DNA of 64,000 nucleotides from Pusillimonas sp. DMV24BSW_D. Lineage in GTDB: Bacteria; Pseudomonadota; Gammaproteobacteria; Burkholderiales; Burkholderiaceae_B. Where the stretch lies: the NCBI RefSeq assembly GCF_011388195.1, contig NZ_CP049990.1:2046001-2110000 (forward strand), in the 5' to 3' direction. Each line of letters starts with the position of its first letter. Position 1 is the stretch's first letter. Shown one piece after another: positions 18,656-27,348 of this stretch. The translations under genes were made by a program, and so were the position numbers. Under the pieces are notes generated by a model. It saw nothing but the letters and a program-made list of their open reading frames with translations, made no database searches and was not told the origin of the DNA.

Positions 18656-19760
18656 CTAAACCCCTTGCTTCAGGCTGGCTTGAATAAAAGGGTCCAGGTC
18701 GCCGTCGAGTACTTTTTGCGTGTTTGAAATTTCGACACTGGTGCGCAAGTCTTTGATGCGGCTTTGGTCCAGCACGTAAGAGCGAATTTGGTGCCCCCAG
18801 CCCACGTCGGTTTTGGCGTCTTCCATTTTTTGCTGTTCGGCCATGCGCTGGCGCATTTCCAGTTCATACAGGCGCGATTTCAGCATTTGCATGGCTTCGG
18901 CACGGTTGCGGTGTTGCGAGCGATCATTCTGGCATTGCACGACAATACCGGTGGGTATGTGGGTAAGGCGAACGGCCGAGTCGGTCTTGTTAATGTGTTG
19001 GCCGCCGGCGCCGCTGGCGCGGTAGGTGTCAACACGTAGATCGGCCGGATTAACGTCGATTTCAATTGAGTCGTCGACCTCGGGATAGACAAAGACGCTG
19101 GCGAAAGAAGTATGGCGCCCGTTGGACGAGTCGAACGGGCTTTTACGCACAAGTCTGTGCACACCCGACTCCGTGCGCAGAAAGCCGAAGGCGTAGTCGC
19201 CTTCCACCTTGATGGTGGCTGACTTGATACCGGCGACTTCGCCGGGCGACTCTTCCAGGACTTCAGTTTTGAATTCTTTGCGTTCACAATAACGTAAGTA
19301 TTGGCGCAACAGCATGGAGGCCCAGTCTTGCGCTTCGGTTCCACCTGCGCCGGCCTGGATATCAATGAAACAGTTCAGCGGATCTGCCGGGTTGTTAAAC
19401 ATGCGTCGGAACTCAAGCTCTTCCAGACGCTCGCCCAAAGCATTGCAATCGGCTTCGATCGCTTGCAGGGTTTCTGTGTCGTCGTCGGCACTGGCCAATT
19501 CAAAAAGTTCTTTGGCTTCGTTCAGGCCGGTTTCCAGATCAGATAATGTTTGAACGACGATTTCCAGACTTTTCTTTTCGCGACCCAGATCCTGGGCATG
19601 TTTGGGGTCGTTCCATACGTCGGGGCTTTCAAGCTCGGCGTTTACCACTTGCAGACGTTCAGATTTGCCGGCGAAGTCAAAGATACCCCCGTAGCGCATG
19701 TTGCCGCTGGGTATAGTCGTCTATACGAGCCAAAAGCTGGTTTTGTTGTTCCACTTCCAT
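18656..19760 (-). CDS. prfB: Peptide chain release factor 2, made by programmed +1 frameshift
   Basis: RF2 recognises UGA and UAA and triggers peptide release. The main frame (18656-19678) contains the specificity motif SPF (RKSPFDSS), and the catalytic GGQ ([13 protein letters not shown]). The true start is the ATG at 19758-19760, which opens a 27-codon frame ([16 protein letters not shown]...) ending in CTT-TGA. Reading shifts +1 at that CTT, giving a protein of 367 residues, the family length. AGGA lies about eight bases before the ATG. An internal ATG in the main frame would miss the N-terminal helix. Cotranscribed with lysS. Confidence 0.96.
19677..19691 (-). promoter_or_regulatory. prfB programmed frameshift site
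   Basis: On the minus strand the site reads CGGGGGTATCTTTGAC: a Shine-Dalgarno-like GGGGG three bases before CTT, an in-frame TGA stop, and C as the following base. This is the conserved autoregulatory element: when RF2 is scarce, ribosomes pause at TGA and slip +1 on CTT. Confidence 0.95.
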
Positions 19761-19914
19761 AAATATTCCTGAAATCAGCATGTTTTACGATAACTTAGCA
19801 TTTTAACGTACTTGTAAACACGCACTCATGCCCCATTTAAATTGTTAAAGCAGATTCTTTGGCTATTTTGTATTCTTAATAGAAAAAAACAACCAAGGTT
19901 ATTAAATCAATCAA

Positions 19915-19944
19915 TTTTACAAATGTATGGGGCTTGCCTATACT
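19915..19944 (+). promoter_or_regulatory. Possible ahpC promoter
   Basis: TATACT at 19939-19944 is a good -10 hexamer; 18 bases upstream TTTTAC is a poor -35, as expected for an activator-dependent promoter. The region upstream is very A/T rich. No convincing OxyR site was found. Confidence 0.35.
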
Positions 19945-20000
19945 GACCCTGTATTCAGTTTTAACCCCTATTTTTAACCACAACACAGAGGAATTAAGAC

Positions 20001-20564
20001 ATGTCTCTTATCAACACCAAAATCAAACCTTTCAAAGTACAGGCTTTTCAAAACGGCAAATTTTCTGAAGTAACTGATGAGTCCGTGAAAGGCAAATGGT
20101 CTGTGTTCGTTTTCTACCCCGCAGACTTCACATTCGTGTGTCCCACCGAGCTGGAAGACTTGGCCGACCTGTATCCAGAATTCCAGAAACTGGGCACTGA
20201 GGTGTATGCCGTTTCTTGCGATACCCACTTCTCGCACAAAGCATGGCACGATACATCGGCTGCCATCAAAAAAGTGCAGTACCCCATGTTGGGCGACCCC
20301 ACCCAGGTGCTGGCTCGCAACTTCGAAGTACTGATCGAAGAAGAAGGCCTGGCGCTGCGTGGCACATTTGTTGTGAACCCTGAAGGTGAGATCAAGGCTA
20401 TGGAAGTGCACGACAACGGTATCGGCCGTAAAGCCGACGAGTTGCTGCGTAAAGTACGTGCTGCACAGTACATTGCCGCTCACCCCGGTGAAGTTTGCCC
20501 TGCCAAGTGGGAAGAAGGCGCTGAAACACTGAAGCCTTCCCTCGATTTGGTTGGCAAGATCTAA
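20001..20564 (+). CDS. ahpC: Alkyl hydroperoxide reductase subunit C (peroxiredoxin)
   Basis: Typical two-cysteine peroxiredoxin of 187 residues that reduces hydrogen peroxide, organic peroxides and peroxynitrite. Peroxidatic Cys47 is in [10 protein letters not shown] and resolving Cys166 in GEVCPAKW, both at E. coli positions. AGAGGAAT precedes the ATG. The intergenic region upstream is 240 bases, enough for peroxide-responsive control. It is followed by its reductase ahpF. Confidence 0.98.
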   Translation: MSLINTKIKPFKVQAFQNGKFSEVTDESVKGKWSVFVFYPADFTFVCPTELEDLADLYPEFQKLGTEVYAVSCDTHFSHKAWHDTSAAIKKVQYPMLGDPTQVLARNFEVLIEEEGLALRGTFVVNPEGEIKAMEVHDNGIGRKADELLRKVRAAQYIAAHPGEVCPAKWEEGAETLKPSLDLVGKI

Positions 20565-20700
20565 GCAAGGCATTCGGTTCTGCTTTAAGAAGGAGAGTGT
20601 GGCCTGCCAAAACGGGCCACGCTTCCGAACCGGTCGCGGTACGGCCAAAAACCGCGCCGCGACTTTTTGAATAGACAAAACACAGAAGAAGGTGAACGTT

Positions 20701-22290
20701 ATGTTAGAAGCCAATGTAAAAGACCAGTTGCAGTCTTATATGGAACGTATTTCCGAGCCCGTTGAGCTGGTGGCTCATTTAGACGGTGGCGCGAAGTCGA
20801 CTGAGCTGCGCGAACTGCTGCAGGAAATTGAATCCATGTCTGACAAGGTGACATTGGTTGAAAGCGGCGACTCACAGCGCAAACCTTCGTTTGAAATCCG
20901 TCGTGCGGGTACCGATATTGGCATTACCTTTGCCGGTATCCCCATGGGGCACGAATTTACGTCTCTTGTCCTGGCATTACTGCAGGTTGGGGGGCATCCC
21001 ATCAAGCTGGACGAAGCGGTTATTGAACAGATTCGCAATCTTGATGGTGACTACGAGTTTGAAACGTATTTCTCGCTGTCCTGCCAGAACTGCCCCGATG
21101 TGGTTCAGGCATTGAATGCAATGTCGATTATTAATCCACGCATCAAGCACGTGGCCATCGATGGTGCCTTGTATCAGGATGAAGTGGACGCCCGACAAAT
21201 TATGTCGGTTCCCACTATGTTCCTGAATGGCGAGAAGTTCGGCCAGGGTCGCTCCAGCGTTGAAGAAATTCTGGCTCAGTTGGATACGGGTGCCAGTTCG
21301 CGTAAAGCTGAAGAATTGAGTTCTCGTGAGCCTTACGATGTATTGATTGTGGGCGGTGGGCCAGCCGGCGCGGCTGCGGCGGTTTATGCTGCGCGTAAAG
21401 GTATCCGTACAGGTATTGTGGCTGAGCGTTTCGGCGGGCAAGTACTCGATACCAATGCCATTGAAAACTTTATTTCCGTTAAAGAAACCGACGGGCCGAA
21501 GTTTGCCGCAGCACTTGAAGAGCACGTTAAAACCTACGACGTCGACATCATGAATGTGCAACGGGCCGAAAAGCTGATTCCCGGCAAAATGATTGAAGTG
21601 AAGCTGGCTAACGGTGCTTCGCTGAAAGGTAAGTCGGTTATTTTGGCAACGGGCGCTCGCTGGCGCAACATCAACGTACCGGGTGAAGACGAATATCGCA
21701 ATGCCGGCGTAGCATACTGCCCACACTGCGATGGCCCCTTGTTCAAAGGCAAAGACGTTGCGGTTATCGGCGGTGGTAACTCGGGTGTTGAGGCGGCTAT
21801 TGATTTGGCCGGTGTGGTGCGCCACGTTACCCTCCTTGAGTTTGCCGACGAACTTAAGGCCGATGCGGTATTGCAGCGTAAACTACGCAGCCTGTCGAAC
21901 GTTGAAGTTATCGTTTCCGCCCAAACCACCGAAATTCTCGGCGACGGTAAGAAGGTGAATGGTCTGACATATAAAGATCGACAGTCCGGAGAATCCAAAA
22001 AAATTGATCTGGAAGGGGTCTTCATTCAGATTGGTTTGGTTCCTAATACCGAGTGGCTCAAAGACAGTCTATCCTTGAGTAAGTTTGGCGAGATTGAGAT
22101 TGACGCCAAAGGGCAAACGTCAGTGCCGGGTGTGTTTGCGGCGGGTGACGTTACGACGGTTCCCTACAAGCAAATTGTGATTGCGGCAGGGGACGGCGCC
22201 AAGGCTGCATTGGGCGCGTTCGATCATCTGATTCGCAGTTCAGTTTCCGATGAGGAAGAGGTGACGACGACCGAAAATGCGACGGCCTGA
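20701..22290 (+). CDS. ahpF: Alkyl hydroperoxide reductase subunit F (NADH-dependent, FAD)
   Basis: Flavoprotein of 529 residues that moves electrons from NADH to AhpC. The N-terminal double thioredoxin-like domain carries the redox pair Cys128/Cys131 (SCQNCPD); the C-terminal part resembles thioredoxin reductase with FAD-binding [15 protein letters not shown], the redox pair in YCPHCDG, NADH-binding [11 protein letters not shown], and [10 protein letters not shown] chose ATG 20701, with AGAAGG upstream, over a GTG nine bases earlier. The 130-base gap from ahpC suggests partial separate control. Confidence 0.97.
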   Translation: MLEANVKDQLQSYMERISEPVELVAHLDGGAKSTELRELLQEIESMSDKVTLVESGDSQRKPSFEIRRAGTDIGITFAGIPMGHEFTSLVLALLQVGGHPIKLDEAVIEQIRNLDGDYEFETYFSLSCQNCPDVVQALNAMSIINPRIKHVAIDGALYQDEVDARQIMSVPTMFLNGEKFGQGRSSVEEILAQLDTGASSRKAEELSSREPYDVLIVGGGPAGAAAAVYAARKGIRTGIVAERFGGQVLDTNAIENFISVKETDGPKFAAALEEHVKTYDVDIMNVQRAEKLIPGKMIEVKLANGASLKGKSVILATGARWRNINVPGEDEYRNAGVAYCPHCDGPLFKGKDVAVIGGGNSGVEAAIDLAGVVRHVTLLEFADELKADAVLQRKLRSLSNVEVIVSAQTTEILGDGKKVNGLTYKDRQSGESKKIDLEGVFIQIGLVPNTEWLKDSLSLSKFGEIEIDAKGQTSVPGVFAAGDVTTVPYKQIVIAAGDGAKAALGAFDHLIRSSVSDEEEVTTTENATA

Positions 22291-22328
22291 TTTTTGGTTA
22301 GTCGCGGCGGGCCCGGCCCCAACGCATC

Positions 22329-22361
22329 AAGCCCACCACAAGCAATGTGGTGGGCTTTTTT
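22329..22361 (+). terminator. Rho-independent terminator after ahpF
   Basis: A perfect 12-base stem, AAGCCCACCACA / TGTGGTGGGCTT, with the five-base loop AGCAA, runs into a T stretch ending at 22361. Ends the ahpCF transcript. Confidence 0.93.
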
Positions 22362-22409
22362 GTCAGTGAAAAAGATGCACTCGCCCTTGGGCTCTAGTAT
22401 GCTCATGCA

Positions 22410-22979
22410 ATGAGTATATTGTCCGATCCGATACCCGTGCCGTCGGCCGACGCCGCTTCGCAACCCAGCCGATTATTTTATGCATTGTGGCCCGATGCCG
22501 AAACAGCCGGGAGGTTGGCAAAGTTGCAAGAAAATCTGGCTGGGAGACACACCCATCCGAACGATATGCACCTTACTTTGGCTTTTTTAGGGATACAGCC
22601 CGAAGAGAACCAGCCCGTCTTGCACGCCATCTTAAGAGATTTGCCGCTCCCGGAAGCGTTTTCGCTCGATTTAACAGAGTTAAATAGTTTCCCGAATATT
22701 AAGGTCAGTTGGGTAGGGCCAAAGATCACGCCGCAGCCCTTGGATCAATTATGGCGTATGCTAGGCAATTCTCTAGACAAGCACGAAATTTGGTGGGACA
22801 AGAAAATACCGTTTCGGCCGCATGTGACGTTGGCTCGAAAGGTTGTGGCGCCGCATAGTCTTCTACGGGAACCGGTCTGTTGGCAGGCCCGAAGAGTGGT
22901 GTTGGCCGGGTCTGTTCCCTGTGCTGTGCCTGGTGGCGGCGGTAAATATCGCGTTCTTGCCGAACGTAGGCTTTTTTGA
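22410..22979 (+). CDS. thpR: RNA 2',3'-cyclic phosphodiesterase (2H family, '2'-5' RNA ligase')
   Basis: 2H phosphoesterase of 189 residues that opens 2',3'-cyclic phosphates on RNA. Both catalytic HxT motifs are present: MHLTLAFLG near residue 53 and PHVTLAR near 137. The first 20 residues are a low-similarity lead before RLFYALWPD. No clear ribosome-binding site precedes the ATG, and a downstream start is not obvious. It stands alone after the ahpF terminator and is followed by sixA 24 bases later. The cellular substrate is unsettled for this family. Confidence 0.88.
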   Translation: MSILSDPIPVPSADAASQPSRLFYALWPDAETAGRLAKLQENLAGRHTHPNDMHLTLAFLGIQPEENQPVLHAILRDLPLPEAFSLDLTELNSFPNIKVSWVGPKITPQPLDQLWRMLGNSLDKHEIWWDKKIPFRPHVTLARKVVAPHSLLREPVCWQARRVVLAGSVPCAVPGGGGKYRVLAERRLF

Positions 22980-23003
22980 TTAAGTATTGGTGAGTCTTTC
23001 TGA

Positions 23004-23543
23004 ATGAGTAATGTAATGCCTGATCAGGTTCGACGTTTACTATTGCTAAGACATGCGCATGCCGGCTTTGCGGAAAGCGGTGGAGATATCGAGCGAAATT
23101 TAAGCGAACGCGGCCTAACCGAAGCGTTGGAGGTGGGCAGGCTTATGGCGACGGAAGGTTTTATTCCGGATCTGGCTGTTATCTCGCCTGCACAACGTAC
23201 CCGGCAAACTTGGGCGCAAGTACAGAAGCGACTGCCAACGGCGGTTCAATGTCTTTATGAAAACCGTATTTATGAGGCAGGTATAGCGGCATTGCTGGAT
23301 GTGCTTGGGGCGCAACCCGATTCACGCCAGACTTTGCTGCTAGTGGGACATAACCCAGGAATGCAAGGGTTGGCTTTGAAGCTGACAGGTCGGGGAAGTA
23401 AAAATGCGGTGGTGCGACTGAGGCATGAATTTCCACCTGCGAGCCTCGCCGTTATTACGTTTCCGGATACCCGCAGATGGGCCGACATTGATGAGCGATC
23501 GGGCGTTCTTGAACATTTCATGACGCCGTCACCCGTTATTTAG
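23004..23543 (+). CDS. sixA: SixA-like phosphohistidine phosphatase
   Basis: Histidine phosphatase family protein of 179 residues. The RHG-type motif is LLLLRHAHAG near residue 17, and the second catalytic histidine lies in LVGHNPGMQGL near residue 115. SixA removes phosphate from histidine in phosphorelay or nitrogen-PTS proteins. A second ATG at 23016 is a possible start. It is probably cotranscribed with thpR. Confidence 0.82.
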   Translation: MSNVMPDQVRRLLLLRHAHAGFAESGGDIERNLSERGLTEALEVGRLMATEGFIPDLAVISPAQRTRQTWAQVQKRLPTAVQCLYENRIYEAGIAALLDVLGAQPDSRQTLLLVGHNPGMQGLALKLTGRGSKNAVVRLRHEFPPASLAVITFPDTRRWADIDERSGVLEHFMTPSPVI

Positions 23544-23586
23544 TTTGTTAATCTGAAGCAGGGCGAACCTGTAACGCGCATTAGGC

Positions 23587-23841
23587 TTAACGCCGGTTGT
23601 TGCGTGCCATGGGCGGGCGGCCTTCGATATGGCGAAATACAATACGGCCTTTGCTGAGATCGTAGGGAGACATTTCCAGTTTGACTTTGTCACCGGCAAG
23701 AATACGAATGTGGTGCTTGCGCATTTTGCCGCCGGTGTATGCCACGATGGGGTGGCCGTTTTCCAGCGTTACGCGAAAACGGGAGTCGGGGAGGACTTCG
23801 GTTACCGAGCCGGTCATTTCAAGTAATTCTTCTTTAGCCAT
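23587..23841 (-). CDS. infA: Translation initiation factor IF-1 (stand-alone copy)
   Basis: S1-fold protein of 84 residues that binds the ribosomal A site during initiation. [21 protein letters not shown] and [11 protein letters not shown] are classic; the C-terminal tail ([11 protein letters not shown]) is longer and more basic than in the usual 72-residue form. AGAGGAAA precedes the chosen ATG; the longer open frame upstream has no IF-1 similarity. Burkholderiales commonly have two infA genes, one in the ribosomal-protein region and one alone like this. The leader carries hairpins (see separate entry). Confidence 0.95.
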   Translation of the reverse strand: MAKEELLEMTGSVTEVLPDSRFRVTLENGHPIVAYTGGKMRKHHIRILAGDKVKLEMSPYDLSKGRIVFRHIEGRPPMARNNRR

Positions 23842-23876
23842 GAGTACAGTTTCCTCTTGTAATAGTCGGCCGCACA

Positions 23877-23908
23877 GCAATGCCTGGGCATTGCCACCTG
23901 AAACAGGT
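23877..23908 (-). promoter_or_regulatory. Two adjacent hairpins in the infA leader
   Basis: GCAATGCC-TG-GGCATTGC (23877-23894) and ACCTG-AAA-CAGGT (23896-23908) are both perfect inverted repeats, side by side, about 35 bases upstream of the infA start on the transcribed strand. They could influence infA translation or mRNA stability; no known element is recognised. Confidence 0.45.
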
Positions 23909-24134
23909 AGCCCTTGTGAGGCCGGCCGTTGTTTAACGGGGTACAAAAAAGCACAGCGCGGGCTGTGAAAAGCAGGGCCGGGCATGCGGGCCCCGGATTG
24001 ATAGGGTTCGGCTATTTTTATAACCAAGCCCTTGAATTGATGACTATCTTTATAGATAACGATTTATATAGGGTAGCGTGAGACCCTTTGATGTGTCAAG
24101 GAAAACCCTTATTTCACTCACAAGTGTGGCCTCT

Positions 24135-24671
24135 TCATTTCATGCGTTCAAGCACGTAACGATCTCCGCGCAAATAATGCCAAAGCACCGCTGCGGCGTG
24201 CCCCAATGCAGCTGCCAATAGTGTCCAGCCCAGCAAACCATGGAAATTGCCACCCAGATCAATCATCCATTCAATTTTGTTGGTTTCATCGAAACCTGGC
24301 ATGAGAGGGATGCCAAAGGGGGAGAAAGCTTTTCCTGAGCCATACTGGCGAATAAGTGCAATGACAGGTATGGCGAACATGAGAATGTATAAAACAATAT
24401 GTCCCGTGATTGACCATTTACTGACAGCGGGTGGGCGTTTGCGCAGATTGGCGAGCGCCCACAGTACACGTAAAAGAATCAGCACCATCAGTAATGAACC
24501 CACCGATTTATGTGTTCCCCAGAAAAATTTATCGATACCGGTTTTCTCGAACAGCGCATGGATAATGACAGAGGTGAACTGCCAAAGTAATACCAAAGCC
24601 ATCCCCCAATGGAGTATGCGGGAAACTAAACCATAACGTTCGGGTGAGTCACAGAATTGGGTGCAAGACAT
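24135..24671 (-). CDS. Cytochrome b561 family membrane protein
   Basis: Di-haem b-type cytochrome of 178 residues with four membrane helices. Candidate haem-ligand histidines are in RILHWGMAL (helix 1), FWGTHKSVG (helix 2), NFHGLLGW (helix 3) and LGHAAAVLWHYL (helix 4). Bacterial CybB relatives pass electrons from ubiquinol to superoxide or to periplasmic partners. It is monocistronic as far as can be seen, and lies downstream of a 140-base gap shared with the divergent ferritin-like gene. Confidence 0.9.
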   Translation of the reverse strand: MSCTQFCDSPERYGLVSRILHWGMALVLLWQFTSVIIHALFEKTGIDKFFWGTHKSVGSLLMVLILLRVLWALANLRKRPPAVSKWSITGHIVLYILMFAIPVIALIRQYGSGKAFSPFGIPLMPGFDETNKIEWMIDLGGNFHGLLGWTLLAAALGHAAAVLWHYLRGDRYVLERMK

Positions 24672-24812
24672 ACAATTGGTTTCCTATTTTTTACAGAAAA
24701 ATACGCCCTGAATATTTCGATTTAAAGTATGGCATGAAATTTTTACCGGTAGTGGTTTACCATAGCAAAGAGAATATCAAACCATGTTTTTCTATCGGGT
24801 TGGAGTAGAGCT

Positions 24813-25649
24813 ATGAGTGAAGTGACGGCAAGAACTTTCGATTCCTTGAGTTCAGACTGGTCATTAGACAATGTGCCGCTACATGATGTCGACCTTGAGC
24901 TTGTTCGCGACAATGAAGATTTGTTTTACATGGTGGCCGGCGCATCATTCATTGAAATTGCCGCCGATCTGTATACGCGTAACCTGATCGAATATTATTC
25001 CGACGCGCCAGAGATTCAGGAATGGCTCGAAACCAAATGGCAGCATGAAGAGTTGCGGCATGGTTATGTGTTGAAAGCTTATACGCAACATGTTTGGCCT
25101 GAGTTCGACTGGGAACGCGCGTACCAGAGCTTTTTTACTGAATATTCCGCTATGTGTACGGCCGATGAGCTTGAACCTACCCAGGGTCTGGAAATGGTCG
25201 CGCGTTGTGTCGTGGAAACGGGGACGGCCACCTTTTACACGGCGCTGGCCAGTCAGGCAACCGAGCCGGTGCTGGCCGGTATTGCCCAACGTATTCGTGC
25301 CGACGAGGTAAGTCATTACAAGCATTTTTTCCAGTATTTCCGGAAATATCGTGAAACGCAGAATCCGGGGCGCTGGAAGGTGTTCGGTGCATTGAAGCGT
25401 CGCATCCTGGAAGCGCGCTCCTCCGACGCCGACTGCGCTCTTTGGCATGTGTATCAGGTTCACAAAGGCAGTGGAGCGAATCGCGAAGAGTTCAATATTC
25501 TTTGCCGTCGTCTGGCCAAAGGGTTGCGTCGCCATTATCCGGTATCAATGGCGATAAAAATGGTGACCAAACCGCTGGATTTGCCTGCTTCGGTAAACCG
25601 TATGGTGATGGCGCCGCTCACACGGGCATCGAACTGGTTCTTGCGTTAA
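24813..25649 (+). CDS. Ferritin-like diiron protein of unknown function
   Basis: Protein of 278 residues with a four-helix diiron pattern: Glu48 (FIEIAADLY), Glu80-x-x-His83 (EELRHGY), Glu135 (VVETGTATFY) and Glu165-x-x-His168 (DEVSHYKHF). This arrangement is shared by ferritins, acyl-ACP desaturases and rubrerythrin-like oxidases. The C-terminal 60 residues are basic and hydrophobic and may contact membrane or lipid. It may act as an oxidase, desaturase or hydroxylase; no reductase partner is adjacent. Its stop codon overlaps that of the convergent patatin gene in TTAA. Confidence 0.75.
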   Translation: MSEVTARTFDSLSSDWSLDNVPLHDVDLELVRDNEDLFYMVAGASFIEIAADLYTRNLIEYYSDAPEIQEWLETKWQHEELRHGYVLKAYTQHVWPEFDWERAYQSFFTEYSAMCTADELEPTQGLEMVARCVVETGTATFYTALASQATEPVLAGIAQRIRADEVSHYKHFFQYFRKYRETQNPGRWKVFGALKRRILEARSSDADCALWHVYQVHKGSGANREEFNILCRRLAKGLRRHYPVSMAIKMVTKPLDLPASVNRMVMAPLTRASNWFLR

Positions 25650-26599
25650 CCGGACGTTCGAATGTCGAATGCTTTAATTGCCGGTATGCATTCCCGGGCG
25701 GTTTGTGCGCCTGCTTCAATGGCTTCTTCGGCGCGATGAAAATCGAGCAAGCCAAGATGCGCCAGCCGGGGCGCAATGGTAATGTGGGGCGGCTCGCCCA
25801 CCATGCGGCTGCGAGTAATGCGTTCCTGCATAATATTGATGCTTGAGGCGACGACATCCAGCATGGACGGGATCTGGGGTTCGTCATCGTCGTCGTCGTT
25901 CCAGGTTGGCAGCAGCGCATTCAGATTGTTCTGAATGCGTTTGACCCATTCGGTGCTTTGTTCACTGTCGGGGTGGTCGGGTGAGGGCGAGCGTGAATCG
26001 GCCTCAGGTTGTTCTCCTCGACGCAAATGTCGGCCCAGCAAATCGGAATTCAGGTCGACCGCAATCAGGATATCTGCCCCCATGGCGCGTGCCAGTGAAA
26101 CAGGCACCGGGTTAACCAGGCCACCGTCAACCAGTATTTGGCCGTTGTGACGTACAGGTGCAAATAAAGCAGGCAGAGCAATGGAGGCCCTGACTGCACC
26201 CAGCGTACTGCCGCTGCGCAGCCAGATTTCAGCTCCGCTGTATAGCGATGTGGCGACGGCACCGAACGGTACGCCCAAGTCTTCAATATCGCAGTCTTTG
26301 AATTTCTGCCGAAAAAAAGCCATGAGTCTCTCGCCTTTCAGGACGCCACCGGTTAAGGTGAGGTCCATGAATGAGACGACGTCTTTAAGCCCTAGTTTGG
26401 TCACCCATTTTTCCAATTCGCCCAGATGCCCGCCGGCATAAACAGCACCTACGAGCGCGCCAATTGACGTGCCGCAAACGATATCGGGTTGAATACCTGC
26501 TTTGTTCAGTTCGTTAATGACGCCGATATGGGCCCATCCCCGAGCTGAGCCGCTACCCAGGATGAGGCCGACTTTGGGGCGGTAGGAGCGGGACTTCAT
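25646..26599 (-). CDS. Patatin-like phospholipase (RssA type)
   Basis: Serine lipid hydrolase of 317 residues. The Ser-Asp dyad is visible: GTSIG with Ser45 (VCGTSIGALVG) and the aspartate in LVDGGLVNPVPV; the oxyanion glycines are in LGSGSARGWAHIGV. A weakly conserved insert rich in acidic residues (WNDDDDDEPQ) lies near residue 235. The start overlaps the stop of the LON-domain gene as ATGA, so the two are coupled. Substrates would be membrane phospholipids or acyl esters; the real substrate is unknown. Confidence 0.88.
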   Translation of the reverse strand: MKSRSYRPKVGLILGSGSARGWAHIGVINELNKAGIQPDIVCGTSIGALVGAVYAGGHLGELEKWVTKLGLKDVVSFMDLTLTGGVLKGERLMAFFRQKFKDCDIEDLGVPFGAVATSLYSGAEIWLRSGSTLGAVRASIALPALFAPVRHNGQILVDGGLVNPVPVSLARAMGADILIAVDLNSDLLGRHLRRGEQPEADSRSPSPDHPDSEQSTEWVKRIQNNLNALLPTWNDDDDDEPQIPSMLDVVASSINIMQERITRSRMVGEPPHITIAPRLAHLGLLDFHRAEEAIEAGAQTARECIPAIKAFDIRTSG

Positions 26600-27210
26600 T
26601 TAATCAGTCCTTTCACCAGGAGAACCTCGCGGAGTAAGTCGAGTCTTTGAACCGGGTCATTTTCCCTCAGCAAGAGTGCCTTTTGGGTGGCGGGTAATGG
26701 TAGAAGTTCGGCCCACCGGTTTGCAACCCAGGCGGTGTCGCTTAACATAAACGGCGGGCTGATTGGCATTGCTTCCGGAGGCACGCCATCGCGCTGCAGG
26801 TCGGCAATGACTTTGCCTAATGCATCGGCACAAGCTTGAAGATCGTCGGTAATGGTAATCGATTGTTCAGTCGGCAATAGGGAAATTTCCGCCTCCCAAA
26901 GACCATTTGCTTTCTGCGTTGACTTTTCTAATTGAAAACGGTGTGTGCCTGAGCATTGAATTTGCATCAAGCCCGGCATAATCGTTTGTGCTTCGTTGAT
27001 GCGCGCCAGCGTTCCTGTCTCGATAAAAGTTTCTTGCGTCATCGGGAGGCGAACTTCGCTGCCGCTGGTCAGTGCAACGACACCGAATTCTATGTTGTTG
27101 TCGAGACATTGTTGAATCATGTCTAAATAACGCACTTCAAAGATGCGCAGGTGTAAAACCCCACCTGGGAACAAGGCGCGACTGAGCGGAAATAACGGAA
27201 CGGTAGTCAT
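26596..27210 (-). CDS. LON substrate-binding-domain protein
   Basis: Protein of 204 residues consisting of a LON N-terminal (PUA-like) domain without the ATPase and protease parts. Typical features are VPLFPLSRALFPGG at the start, LRIFEVRYLDMI, and FIETGTLARINEAQ. The ATG at 27210 begins exactly at the domain (MTTVPLFPL); the open frame extends 19 codons further upstream without similarity. Stand-alone copies are common in proteobacteria; the function is not established. Operon with the patatin gene. Confidence 0.87.
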   Translation of the reverse strand: MTTVPLFPLSRALFPGGVLHLRIFEVRYLDMIQQCLDNNIEFGVVALTSGSEVRLPMTQETFIETGTLARINEAQTIMPGLMQIQCSGTHRFQLEKSTQKANGLWEAEISLLPTEQSITITDDLQACADALGKVIADLQRDGVPPEAMPISPPFMLSDTAWVANRWAELLPLPATQKALLLRENDPVQRLDLLREVLLVKGLIK

Positions 27211-27258
27211 GCAAACATGATGCCATAAGTTCAATTCAAAACGCATATAAACTATAAA

Positions 27259-27287
27259 TTGCTTCAATATAATTATTTGCGTATAGT
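27259..27287 (+). promoter_or_regulatory. Putative promoter of the feruloyl-CoA-synthase-like gene
   Basis: TTGCTT at 27259-27264 and TATAGT at 27282-27287 are separated by 17 bases, about 60 bases before the ATG. A small GGGC-TTTT-GCCC hairpin follows in the leader. It lies between divergent genes. Confidence 0.5.
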
Positions 27288-27348
27288 ATTTGTTCGGGCT
27301 TTTGCCCTATAAATAAAGAAATAATCCAAAGTTTGCTGGAGACAACTA

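Noticed and set aside
19863-19882. Possible OxyR site before ahpC (CTATT-N10-AATAG)
   Set aside because: Spacing and half-sites do not match the four-element ATAG-N7-CTAT pattern; only A/T-rich symmetry is seen.
19974-20714. 246-codon open frame opposite ahpC
   Set aside because: It is a shadow of the highly expressed ahpC frame, has no start signal or recognisable domain, and runs past both ends of that gene.
20977-21825. 282-codon open frame opposite ahpF
   Set aside because: Antisense to conserved coding sequence, histidine- and asparagine-rich shadow composition, no motif.
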